The notes under the pieces are model-generated. The model was not told where the DNA came from, searched no databases, and saw only the letters and a list, made by a program, of their open reading frames with translations. A program made the position numbers and the translations under genes. DNA of 64,000 bases from Geobacter sp. AOG2 (GTDB taxonomy: Bacteria; Desulfobacterota; Desulfuromonadia; Geobacterales; Pseudopelobacteraceae): positions 652,049 through 716,048 of the forward strand of contig NZ_BLJA01000001.1 of the NCBI RefSeq assembly GCF_019972295.1, given 5' to 3'. Of the stretch, positions 54,052 to 62,664 are shown piece by piece. Every line of letters begins with the position of its first letter. Positions within the stretch are counted from its first letter, which is position 1.

Positions 54052-56520
54052 ATGGTAAATCTGACGATAGATGACAAGCAGGTTACGGCTCCCAAGAGCG
54101 CGACCATTTACGAAGCCGCCAAGATCAACGGGATCAAGATCCCGATCCTGTGCCACGACAAGAAATTGAAACCCTTCGGCGCCTGCCGCATGTGCTTGGT
54201 GGAAGTGGAACAGATGAAGGGACGGCAGATTCCGGCCTGTACTACGCCGGTCACCGACGGCATGATCATCCGTACCTCAACCCCGGATATCATCAAGGCT
54301 CGCAAGATGGTCCTGGAACTCTTGCTGCTCAACCACCCCATCGACTGTCCGGTCTGTGACAAGGGTGGTGACTGCGACTTGCAGAACCTGACCTATGAAT
54401 ATCAGGTGAATGCCAACCGTTTCAGTGATGAGAAATTTCACCATGAGATTGACTATAGCAACCCGCTGATCGAGCGCGACATGAACCGCTGCGTGCTGTG
54501 CGGCAAGTGCGCCCGCATCTGCGACGAGATCGTCTCCTTCGGCGCCCTGACCTTCATCAGTCGTGGCATTGAAACAAAGATCGGCTGCGAGTTCGAAGGC
54601 TCGCTCAACTGTGAGTTCTGCGGTTCCTGTGTCTCTGTCTGCCCGGTCGGCTCGCTTCTGGCACGTCCTTTCAAGTTCAAGGCCCGCTTCTGGGCTCTTA
54701 CCAACCAGAAATCCGTGTGCAGCTACTGCGGCACCGGCTGCAACCTGACCCTTGGCGTCAAGGACAACAAAGTTCTGACCACGGTTTACGACGAAAACCA
54801 GGGATTCCACAACGGCCAACTCTGCTGTCGTGGCCGGTTCGGGTATCAGTTCATCAACTCGGACAAGCGCCTGACCACCCCGCTGGTTCGTAAGGGCGGT
54901 GCCCTGATGGAAGCGAGTTGGGACGAAGCACTGGAGTTGGTCGCCACTCGCCTGAGGGGTGCCGGTGCATCGGCGGCCGCCTTGGCCACGCCGCGCCTAA
55001 CCAACGAAGAACTGCTGCTGTTCAAGAAACTGATGGAGGCCGCCGGTTCCGCCAATTACGACCATTCAGCCGGCTACGCCCACGCCGCCCTTACCAAGGG
55101 TTTCGCCCGCAGCTTCGGGGCAACGGCTTCTCCTTCGACCATTCTTGATATACAGAAGAGCGACCTACTTCTGGTCATCAAGACCGATAGCTATGAAACT
55201 CATCCAGTGATCGGTTTCGAGATCAACATGGCGGTCAAGAACAAGGGCGCCAAGCTGAACATCCTCTCCGACAAGCGCGGTAAGCTCTCCAAGCTGCCGG
55301 ACGCCAAAACCTTCGTGCACACCCCTGGCAGCGAGATCGCCGTCATCAACTCCCTGGCAAAGGCGATCTTAGATGAAAAACTGGCTGCAGGTTCCGCCGT
55401 TTCGATCCCCGGTTATGCCGATCTGGAAAAGGCTCTGGCCGGTTTCACACCGGATGCGGTTGCCGTGCAGAGCGGCCTGAGCGCCGCCGCAATCAAGCAA
55501 CTTGCCAGCGACTACGCAAAGGCCGAGAAAGCCTTGATCATCTTCCCCGTCGGCAATGCCTATCCCGGCCATAACGCCGACATGGCCAGCGCCGTGGCCA
55601 ACCTGGCTCTCCTGACCGGCAAGCTCGGCACGGAAGGGAGCGGCGTCCTTTGCATGGCTGAAAAGAACAACAGCCAGGGCGCCGTGGATATGGGGTTCTA
55701 CGCCACCAGCGGTCTGCAGGCGGGACAGATCATGGACGGTTGCGCCAGCGGTGCAATCAAAACCCTGTTCCTTGCCGGCGAGAACCCGGTCGTTTCCTAC
55801 CCGAACCGGGCTGTCGTCACGACGGCCCTTGACAAAGTTGAATTTCTGGTGGTCTCCGACCTGTTCATGACCGAGACTGCGGCCATGGCCGACGTCGTGC
55901 TACCTGCCTGCTCTTTTGCCGAAAAGGAAGGGACCTTCACCAGCGTTGACCGTCGTGTTCAGCACATCAAACCGGCCATCAGGAAGGTCGGCCAAAGCCG
56001 TACCGATTTTGAGATCTTCAGCACTCTGATCGCCAAGCTGGGTGGGCAGGCGCCCGCCGCGCCGGCGGCCGTATTCGGTGAGATTGCGGCATCAGCCCCC
56101 GGATATGCCGGCATGTCCTATGCCGCCCTAGGAGAAACGGGGGCCTTTGCACCGGTTGACATCACGCCCGCGTTCGTCGTGCCCAAGACAGTGGCCGTTG
56201 AACCGGCGGCAGGCAAACTGGCTCTGGTCATCGGCAGCGTCCTGTACCATAACGGCACCCTGTCCCAGTTTGGCGAAGGTCCCATGTATGTCTGCCCTGA
56301 AGGGTACGTGGAACTCTCCCGTGGCGATGCCGCCAAGCTGAATGTCGCAGAAAACGATCTGCTGAATGTGACCTCCGCGGCCGGCTCGACCAAGCTGAAG
56401 GCCAGGATCAGCTCGCGCATGCCTGAAGGCGTGCTGTTCAGTCCGTACCACTTTGGCGCGGCTGAAATCAACCGGGTCTGGAGCGGTGCTCCGGTTACCT
56501 GGGTGACCGTGACCAAGTAA
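54052..56520 (+). CDS. nuoG: NADH-quinone oxidoreductase subunit G
   Basis: Iron-sulfur subunit of 822 aa. The N-terminal [2Fe-2S] ferredoxin has Cys34, Cys45 and Cys48 (CHDKKLKPFGACRMC) and Cys63. A His-Cys cluster and two [4Fe-4S] sets (CVLCGKCARIC, CEFCGSCVSVC) follow. The molybdopterin-oxidoreductase-like domain begins with CSYCGTGCNLTLGV, which with a later Cys is the N7-type cluster site. The rest is a catalytically inactive formate-dehydrogenase-like fold. ATG at 54052 after GAGG; a TTG fifteen bases upstream is less likely. Confidence 0.96.
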   Translation: MVNLTIDDKQVTAPKSATIYEAAKINGIKIPILCHDKKLKPFGACRMCLVEVEQMKGRQIPACTTPVTDGMIIRTSTPDIIKARKMVLELLLLNHPIDCPVCDKGGDCDLQNLTYEYQVNANRFSDEKFHHEIDYSNPLIERDMNRCVLCGKCARICDEIVSFGALTFISRGIETKIGCEFEGSLNCEFCGSCVSVCPVGSLLARPFKFKARFWALTNQKSVCSYCGTGCNLTLGVKDNKVLTTVYDENQGFHNGQLCCRGRFGYQFINSDKRLTTPLVRKGGALMEASWDEALELVATRLRGAGASAAALATPRLTNEELLLFKKLMEAAGSANYDHSAGYAHAALTKGFARSFGATASPSTILDIQKSDLLLVIKTDSYETHPVIGFEINMAVKNKGAKLNILSDKRGKLSKLPDAKTFVHTPGSEIAVINSLAKAILDEKLAAGSAVSIPGYADLEKALAGFTPDAVAVQSGLSAAAIKQLASDYAKAEKALIIFPVGNAYPGHNADMASAVANLALLTGKLGTEGSGVLCMAEKNNSQGAVDMGFYATSGLQAGQIMDGCASGAIKTLFLAGENPVVSYPNRAVVTTALDKVEFLVVSDLFMTETAAMADVVLPACSFAEKEGTFTSVDRRVQHIKPAIRKVGQSRTDFEIFSTLIAKLGGQAPAAPAAVFGEIAASAPGYAGMSYAALGETGAFAPVDITPAFVVPKTVAVEPAAGKLALVIGSVLYHNGTLSQFGEGPMYVCPEGYVELSRGDAAKLNVAENDLLNVTSAAGSTKLKARISSRMPEGVLFSPYHFGAAEINRVWSGAPVTWVTVTK

Positions 56521-56573
56521 TCTGAAACTAACGTTCTCGGACTTATTTCATACTCGCAAGAAAAGAGGGACAG

Positions 56574-57632
56574 ATGGGAATCGAGATTTTAGGACTGCCG
56601 ATGATGTATTACATCGCCATGGTCGCCAAGGTTCTTGTGGCATTCGTCTTCGTGCTCTTGACCGTGGCCTATGCCACCTACGCCGAGCGTAAAATCATCG
56701 GCCACATGCAGGTACGCCTGGGACCGATGCGCACCGGCTGGCACGGCCTGTTGCAACCGATCGCCGACGGGGTCAAGCTCTTTTTCAAGGAAGAGATTAT
56801 CCCCTCCCAGGCGAGTACGTTCGCGTTCCTGATCGCGCCGCTGATCGCCCTCATACCGGCCTTTATCACCTTTGCAGTCATCCCCTTCGGCGGCGTCATC
56901 GAGGTGGGAGGCTATAAGATCCCGCTACAGATCGCCAGCTATTTCGACATGAATGCAGGTCGGGTCTTCGATGTCAACGTCGGCGTCCTCTATATCCTGG
57001 CAATGTCCTCCCTGGGGGTTTACGGCATCGTCCTGGCTGGTTGGGCGTCTAACAGCAAATACTCCCTGATGGGCGGCCTGCGCGCCTCTGCACAGATGAT
57101 CTCCTACGAGCTTTCGGCCGGTCTGGCCATTGTGTCGGTGTTCATGCTCTCCGGTACCCTGTCACTCAACGAGATCGTTAATCAGCAGTCCGGTTTCGGC
57201 TGGTATGCCTTCAAGCAACCACTGGCTGCCGTCATGTTCTTCATCTGCTCCCTGGCCGAGATCAACCGCACTCCCTTCGACCTTCCCGAGGCAGAAACCG
57301 AGTTGGTATCCGGTTTCTGCACCGAGTATTCAAGCATGAAGTACGCCATGTTTTTCATGGCCGAGTATGCAAACATGGTGACGGTCTGCGCCCTGACGGC
57401 AACCCTGTTTCTGGGCGGCTGGAACGGACCGCTGGCTACCGCTATTCCCCTGCTTGGACCGGTCTATTTCGTGGCCAAGGTGTATTTCCTGATGTTTTTC
57501 TGCATGTGGATTCGCGCCACACTGCCCCGCTACCGTTACGATCAGCTCATGCACCTGGGATGGAAAGTGCTCCTGCCGCTGGCGCTGGTGAATATCGTGG
57601 TGACCGGCGTCGTTGGCTACTTCATCAACTAA
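56574..57632 (+). CDS. nuoH: NADH-quinone oxidoreductase subunit H
   Basis: Membrane subunit of 352 aa with eight helices that closes the quinone tunnel. Markers: RKIIGHMQVRLGPMRTGWHGLLQPIADGVKLFFKE and the conserved loop EINRTPFDLPEAETELVSGF(C). The acidic residues in the last are part of the proton link. AGAGGGA before the ATG. 53 bases follow nuoG. Secure. Confidence 0.97.
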   Translation: MGIEILGLPMMYYIAMVAKVLVAFVFVLLTVAYATYAERKIIGHMQVRLGPMRTGWHGLLQPIADGVKLFFKEEIIPSQASTFAFLIAPLIALIPAFITFAVIPFGGVIEVGGYKIPLQIASYFDMNAGRVFDVNVGVLYILAMSSLGVYGIVLAGWASNSKYSLMGGLRASAQMISYELSAGLAIVSVFMLSGTLSLNEIVNQQSGFGWYAFKQPLAAVMFFICSLAEINRTPFDLPEAETELVSGFCTEYSSMKYAMFFMAEYANMVTVCALTATLFLGGWNGPLATAIPLLGPVYFVAKVYFLMFFCMWIRATLPRYRYDQLMHLGWKVLLPLALVNIVVTGVVGYFIN

Positions 57633-57672
57633 GCTGTACGAGACACGCAACTCCAAGAACAAGGATGGAATC

Positions 57673-58077
57673 ATGAATCCGATTACGCCGATTATAAATG
57701 GTCTGAAGATCACTCTGAGCCACCTCTTCAAGAAGCCGGTCACCCTGCAGTACCCGACCGAGCGTCCCAAGGTCGCGCAACGTTTCAGGGGATTGCATGC
57801 CCTCAACGTCTCCCACAACAAGGCCAAATGCGTGGCGTGCTACCTCTGCCCCACGGTCTGCCCGGCCAAGTGCATCACCGTCGAGGCGGGTGAGGATGCC
57901 AATCACGATAAGTATGCGGCCAGGTATGAGATCGACATGCTACGGTGCATCTTCTGCGGTTATTGCGTGGAGGCCTGTCCGGTGGACGCCATCAGGATGA
58001 CCGGCGAGTTCGAGCTGGCAAACTATCGCCGCCAGGATTTTGTCTATTCCAAGGAACGCCTCTTAGAAAAGAAATAA
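57673..58077 (+). CDS. nuoI: NADH-quinone oxidoreductase subunit I
   Basis: Subunit of 134 aa carrying two [4Fe-4S] clusters (N6a, N6b): CVACYLCPTVCPAKCI and CIFCGYCVEACPVDAI. An amphipathic N-terminal helix (LKITLSHLFKKPVTLQYP) lies on the membrane. AAGGA before the ATG at 57673; twenty codons upstream in frame are part of the nuoH end. Somewhat shorter than the E. coli protein (180 aa), mainly at the C-terminus. Secure. Confidence 0.96.
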   Translation: MNPITPIINGLKITLSHLFKKPVTLQYPTERPKVAQRFRGLHALNVSHNKAKCVACYLCPTVCPAKCITVEAGEDANHDKYAARYEIDMLRCIFCGYCVEACPVDAIRMTGEFELANYRRQDFVYSKERLLEKK

Positions 58078-58088
58078 AGGAGCAGTGC

Positions 58089-58592
58089 ATGGAAACCCTC
58101 TTCTTCCTAATCATCACGCTGGTGGCCATTGTGTCGGCGATCCTGGTGATCACCTGCAAGAACCCGATCAATAGCGCCCTGTCGCTGGTGATGACCTTCT
58201 TCTGCCTGGCAACATACTATGTCATGCTGGATGCCCCCTTCATGGCAGCCGTGCAGGTAATGGTGTACGCCGGTGCCATCATGGTCCTGATCGTGTTTAC
58301 CATCATGCTGCTCAACATCAGGGTTGACGCGACCAAGAAACATTCCCACAAAATCGTGTTGGGTTCCATTATCGGTTTCTTCACCCTGGTCAACACGGCC
58401 TTCATCATCTTCAAGAGCCGTGTTGCCATGCCCAACGGGCCATTGACCGGTGAGATGATCAGGCAACAGGGGCACACCGAACTGATCGGGCGCGAGATGT
58501 TCACCACCTTCCTGCTCCCCTTCGAAATCACCTCGATCCTGCTCCTGGTGGCCATTGTCGGCGCGGTCATCCTGGCAAAGAAAAAACTCTAA
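58089..58592 (+). CDS. nuoJ: NADH-quinone oxidoreductase subunit J
   Basis: Membrane subunit of 167 aa with five helices. The third helix carries the pi-bulge segment [20 protein letters not shown], important for coupling. AAAGGAG before the ATG at 58089; a longer frame upstream overlaps nuoI and is not needed. Twelve bases after nuoI. Secure. Confidence 0.95.
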   Translation: METLFFLIITLVAIVSAILVITCKNPINSALSLVMTFFCLATYYVMLDAPFMAAVQVMVYAGAIMVLIVFTIMLLNIRVDATKKHSHKIVLGSIIGFFTLVNTAFIIFKSRVAMPNGPLTGEMIRQQGHTELIGREMFTTFLLPFEITSILLLVAIVGAVILAKKKL

Positions 58593-58606
58593 CAGAGGGC
58601 ATATAC

Positions 58607-58909
58607 ATGGAAAACCTGAACAGCTATCTCATCGTGAGCGCCATCCTCTTCTCCATCGGGACCATCGGCGTGCTGACCCGTAAGAATGCCATCGTGATCT
58701 TCATGTGCGTTGAACTGATGCTCAATGCGGTCAACCTGACGTTCGTGGCGCTCTCCCGTCATCTGGGCAACCTGGACGGCCAGATCTTCGTGTTTTTCGT
58801 CATGACCGTCGCCGCCGCCGAGGCTGCCGTCGGCCTGGCCCTGATGATTGCCTTCTACAACAACAAGGAATCCATTGATGTGGAAGACATGAACATCATG
58901 AAGTGGTAG
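58607..58909 (+). CDS. nuoK: NADH-quinone oxidoreductase subunit K
   Basis: Membrane subunit of 100 aa with three helices. Acidic residues of the coupling chain lie in [13 protein letters not shown] and [12 protein letters not shown]. Normal length. Follows nuoJ by 14 bases. Secure. Confidence 0.96.
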   Translation: MENLNSYLIVSAILFSIGTIGVLTRKNAIVIFMCVELMLNAVNLTFVALSRHLGNLDGQIFVFFVMTVAAAEAAVGLALMIAFYNNKESIDVEDMNIMKW

Positions 58910-58970
58910 CAGTACTGCGGCATAACCAGAGAGTAGACAACGTTTAACGATTGTATAAAAGGAGTCTTAC

Positions 58971-60980
58971 ATGTTTGACAACGTATGGCTGATCCCGCTC
59001 TTCCCCTTCATCGGCTTCCTGGTCAACGGCCTTTTGGGGAAAAAGATCAAGAACGAGACCGTCATCGGTGGTATCGGCGCATTTGCCGTGCTCTGTTCGT
59101 TCATCGTTTCCTGTATGACCATACTCAGTCTCCTGTCGTTGCCGGGTGAGGAGCGGGTGGCCAACGTCAAGTTGTTTACCTGGATCACCTCAGGCAACTT
59201 CAATGCCGACATCGCCTTCCTGATCGATCCGCTCTCCTGTGTCATGATCATGATCGTCACCGGCGTAGGCTTCCTGATCCATGTCTACTCCATCGGTTAC
59301 ATGCACGGTGAAGAAGGGTTCTACCGTTTCTTCGCCTACCTGAACCTGTTCATGTTCTCCATGCTTCTCCTGGTGTTGGGTAACAACCTGCTTCTGATGT
59401 TCGTCGGTTGGGAGGGCGTCGGTCTTTGCTCCTATCTGCTGATCGGCTACTACTTCCACAAAAAATCGGCTGGCGACGCCGGCAAGAAAGCATTTGTCAT
59501 GAACCGTGTCGGCGACTTCGGTTTTCTGCTGGGCGCCTTCACCCTGTTCTGGTACATGGGGCAGAACCATAACGTTTGGACCATCAAATTCACCGAACTG
59601 GCCGCCAATTCCCATCTCCTGCCGACCGGCGGAATTGTTACCGTGATCACCCTCTGCTTCTTCCTGGGAGCGACCGGCAAGTCGGCCCAGATCCCTCTCT
59701 ATACCTGGCTGCCGGACGCCATGGAAGGCCCGACTCCCGTCTCAGCTCTGATCCACGCTGCTACCATGGTCACCGCCGGCGTGTATATGATCGGCCGCAT
59801 GAATTACCTGTTCATCCGCTCCCCCGAAACCCTTATGGTTATCGCCGTGATCGGCGCATGTACCGCACTGTTCGCCGCCACCATCGGCACGGCGCAGAAC
59901 GATATCAAGCGCGTGCTGGCCTACTCGACCGTTTCGCAGCTCGGTTACATGTTCCTGGCCATGGGCTCCGGTGCCTTTGCCGCCGGTATCTTCCACCTCA
60001 TGACCCACGCCTTCTTCAAGGCCTGTCTGTTCCTCGGGTCCGGCGCGGTGATCCACTCCATGCATCATGCCCTGCACCATGTCCATTCCCATGATGACGC
60101 TCAGGATATGCGCAACATGGGCGGGTTGAAATCCAAAATGCCGCTGACCTTTCTGACCTTTTTACTGGCAACCATCGCTATTTCCGGCATACCCGGCTTC
60201 TCGGGCTTCTTCTCCAAGGACGAGATCCTCTGGCAGGCTTTCTCCAACCCCCACCACGGTGATTTGAACTACCTGCTATGGGGCATGGGAGCCGTGGCCG
60301 CCGGCCTGACCGCCTTTTACATGTTCCGTTTGGTGTTCATGACGTTCTTCGGCGAATGCCGCATCACCCCCAAGGCCAAGGACCACCTGCACGAATCACC
60401 CATGGTGATCGTCATCCCCCTGATCGTGCTGGCTGCCCTGTCGGTAGTGGGCGGTTACATCGGTTTGCCCAAGTTGATCGGCGAACTGTTCGGTGGTATC
60501 CCCAACTATTTTGAACACTATCTGGAGCCGGTCTTCAAGTTCTCGGAAGAATACATGGCGCAACATGCGGCCCATGGCGCCGAACACCACAGTATCGGTC
60601 TCGAGTGGGGCCTGATGGGGTTGTCAGTCCTGATTGCGCTGTTTGGCATCGGTGTCGCCTTTACCATGTACGTCAAAAATACAGAATTGCCGAAAAGATT
60701 CGTGGCCACATTTCCGGCACTGCACCGCGCCGTCTACAACAAATGGTACATTGATGAACTGTACGACTACCTGTTCGTCAACCCCTGCAAGGCGCTGGGC
60801 CGTTTTCTTTGGAAAGGCTTCGACGTTGTGGTGGTCGATGGTGCCGTCAACGGCGTCGCCAATGTGGTGATGGCCTTCAGCGGTGTGTTCCGCTATATGC
60901 AGTCCGGTTACATCTACAACTACGCTTGGTCCATGGCCTTCGGTGTGGTGGTGATGCTGGGCTACTACGTCTTCAAGTAA
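58971..60980 (+). CDS. nuoL: NADH-quinone oxidoreductase subunit L
   Basis: Antiporter-like distal membrane subunit of 669 aa. Key features: GWEGVGLCSYLLIGYY (Glu), LPDAMEGPTPVSALIHAATMVTAGVYMIGR, VLAYSTVSQLGYMFLAMG, and the long lateral helix plus final anchor at the C-terminus. A His-rich stretch (HSMHHALHHVHSHDD) follows the middle helices, a normal if conspicuous feature in this group. Strong AAAGGAG before the ATG. Secure. Confidence 0.97.
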   Translation: MFDNVWLIPLFPFIGFLVNGLLGKKIKNETVIGGIGAFAVLCSFIVSCMTILSLLSLPGEERVANVKLFTWITSGNFNADIAFLIDPLSCVMIMIVTGVGFLIHVYSIGYMHGEEGFYRFFAYLNLFMFSMLLLVLGNNLLLMFVGWEGVGLCSYLLIGYYFHKKSAGDAGKKAFVMNRVGDFGFLLGAFTLFWYMGQNHNVWTIKFTELAANSHLLPTGGIVTVITLCFFLGATGKSAQIPLYTWLPDAMEGPTPVSALIHAATMVTAGVYMIGRMNYLFIRSPETLMVIAVIGACTALFAATIGTAQNDIKRVLAYSTVSQLGYMFLAMGSGAFAAGIFHLMTHAFFKACLFLGSGAVIHSMHHALHHVHSHDDAQDMRNMGGLKSKMPLTFLTFLLATIAISGIPGFSGFFSKDEILWQAFSNPHHGDLNYLLWGMGAVAAGLTAFYMFRLVFMTFFGECRITPKAKDHLHESPMVIVIPLIVLAALSVVGGYIGLPKLIGELFGGIPNYFEHYLEPVFKFSEEYMAQHAAHGAEHHSIGLEWGLMGLSVLIALFGIGVAFTMYVKNTELPKRFVATFPALHRAVYNKWYIDELYDYLFVNPCKALGRFLWKGFDVVVVDGAVNGVANVVMAFSGVFRYMQSGYIYNYAWSMAFGVVVMLGYYVFK

Positions 60981-61016
60981 ACGACACTTGCAATTTGCAT
61001 AAAGGAGCATGAATTC

Positions 61017-62630
61017 ATGAGTAACCACCTACTGAGCCTGACGACATTCCTGCCGATACTGGGTGTCTTGCTGCTGCTGTTCATCCCCAAGGACAGCAAG
61101 GGAGTGCTGCGAGGTGTCGCGTTAGCGGTGACCGTGGTGACCTTTCTGGTGTCGTTGCCGATTCTGACCGGCTTCCAGACCAACGCCGACTTCCAGTTCA
61201 CCGAGAACGTACCCTGGATTGCCGCAGGCCCGTTCGCCATGCGCTACAATGTGGGTATAGACGGCATCAGCCTCTGGCTCGTCATCCTGACCACCTTCAT
61301 CATGCCTTTGGCCGTGCTCTCCACCTGGACCGCAGTGGAAGAGAAGGTCAAGGAGTACATGATCTGCCTGCTGCTCCTGGAAACCGGCATGCTAGGTGCC
61401 TTTATCTCTCTGGACCTGTTTCTGTTCTACATATTCTGGGAAGTCATGCTGATCCCGATGTACTTCATCATCGGCATCTGGGGCGGCAAGAACAAAATTT
61501 ACGCGGCCGTCAAGTTCTTCATCTATACCATGGTCGGCTCGCTGCTCATGCTGGTGGCTCTGATCTTCCTTTACTTCAAAGGATTGGAGGCGGGTTTCAC
61601 CAACTTCGGCCTGGTGCAGTTCTTCGATCTGCGGCTTGACCCAATGACCCAGACCTGGCTGTTTTTGGCGTTTGCCCTGGCTTTTGCCATCAAGGTGCCC
61701 ATGTTCCCGCTGCACACCTGGTTGCCGGATGCCCATACCGAGGCCCCGACGGCCGGTTCGGTGATCCTGGCCGCCATCCTGCTGAAGATGGGTACTTACG
61801 GCTATGTGCGTTTTGCCCTGCCGCTCTTTCCCGATGCGGCCCATAAGTTCACGCCATTAATCGCCACCTTGGCCGTGATCGGCATCATCTACGCAGCGCT
61901 GGTGGCCATGGTGCAGGAAGACGTCAAGAAGCTTGTGGCCTACTCTTCAGTAGCCCACTTGGGGTTCGTCATGTTGGGGGTATTTGCCTTCAATAGTCAG
62001 GGCATCACCGGGGGCTTGCTGCAGATGCTCAACCACGGCGTCTCCACCGGCGCGCTGTTCCTTATCGTCGGCTTCATTTATGAACGTCGGCATACCCGCC
62101 TGATTACGGATTTCGGCGGTCTCTCCAAGCAGATGCCGATCTTTGCCACCATCTTCATGATCGTGACCCTCTCCTCCATCGGCCTGCCCGGCACCAACGG
62201 GTTCGTGGGAGAGTTCCTGATACTCCTGGGTTCCTTCGAGAGTGGTTTGCGCTGGTGGGCAGTGGTCGCCTCCAGCGGCGTGATCCTTTCGGCCGTCTAC
62301 ATGCTCTGGATGTTCCAGCGGGTCATGTTCGGCGAGTTGGACAACCCCAAGAACCAGAAACTTAGTGACTTGAACGCTCGCGAAATAGCCATAATGGTGC
62401 CGCTTATTGCCTTGATCTTCATCATGGGGGTCTACCCCAACCCATTTATCGAGAAGATGGATCCAGCCATACAGAAGCTGATTGCTCAGACCAAACCTAC
62501 CGGTATGTCGGCTCAGCAGATGCCGTCGATGCAAGGATTGCCCGCCGGGCATCCTGCAATGCCCGGCATGGCAGTACCGGCAGTGGAGCAGACCGCACCG
62601 GCGGCAGAAAATCCGAACGAAGTCAAGTAA
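61017..62630 (+). CDS. nuoM: NADH-quinone oxidoreductase subunit M
   Basis: Antiporter-like membrane subunit of 537 aa with about 14 helices; FYIFWEVMLIPMYFIIGIWGG holds the coupling Glu, followed by HTWLPDAHTEAPTAGSVILAAILLKMGTYG and YSSVAHLGFVMLG. The last 45 residues form a Met-, Pro- and Ala-rich tail (with PSMQGLPAGHPAMPGMA) not present in E. coli NuoM. AAAGGAG before the ATG. 36 bases after nuoL. Confidence 0.96.
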   Translation: MSNHLLSLTTFLPILGVLLLLFIPKDSKGVLRGVALAVTVVTFLVSLPILTGFQTNADFQFTENVPWIAAGPFAMRYNVGIDGISLWLVILTTFIMPLAVLSTWTAVEEKVKEYMICLLLLETGMLGAFISLDLFLFYIFWEVMLIPMYFIIGIWGGKNKIYAAVKFFIYTMVGSLLMLVALIFLYFKGLEAGFTNFGLVQFFDLRLDPMTQTWLFLAFALAFAIKVPMFPLHTWLPDAHTEAPTAGSVILAAILLKMGTYGYVRFALPLFPDAAHKFTPLIATLAVIGIIYAALVAMVQEDVKKLVAYSSVAHLGFVMLGVFAFNSQGITGGLLQMLNHGVSTGALFLIVGFIYERRHTRLITDFGGLSKQMPIFATIFMIVTLSSIGLPGTNGFVGEFLILLGSFESGLRWWAVVASSGVILSAVYMLWMFQRVMFGELDNPKNQKLSDLNAREIAIMVPLIALIFIMGVYPNPFIEKMDPAIQKLIAQTKPTGMSAQQMPSMQGLPAGHPAMPGMAVPAVEQTAPAAENPNEVK

Positions 62631-62664
62631 CGACACGAGTCAACCCGACCGGAGGATATATTAG

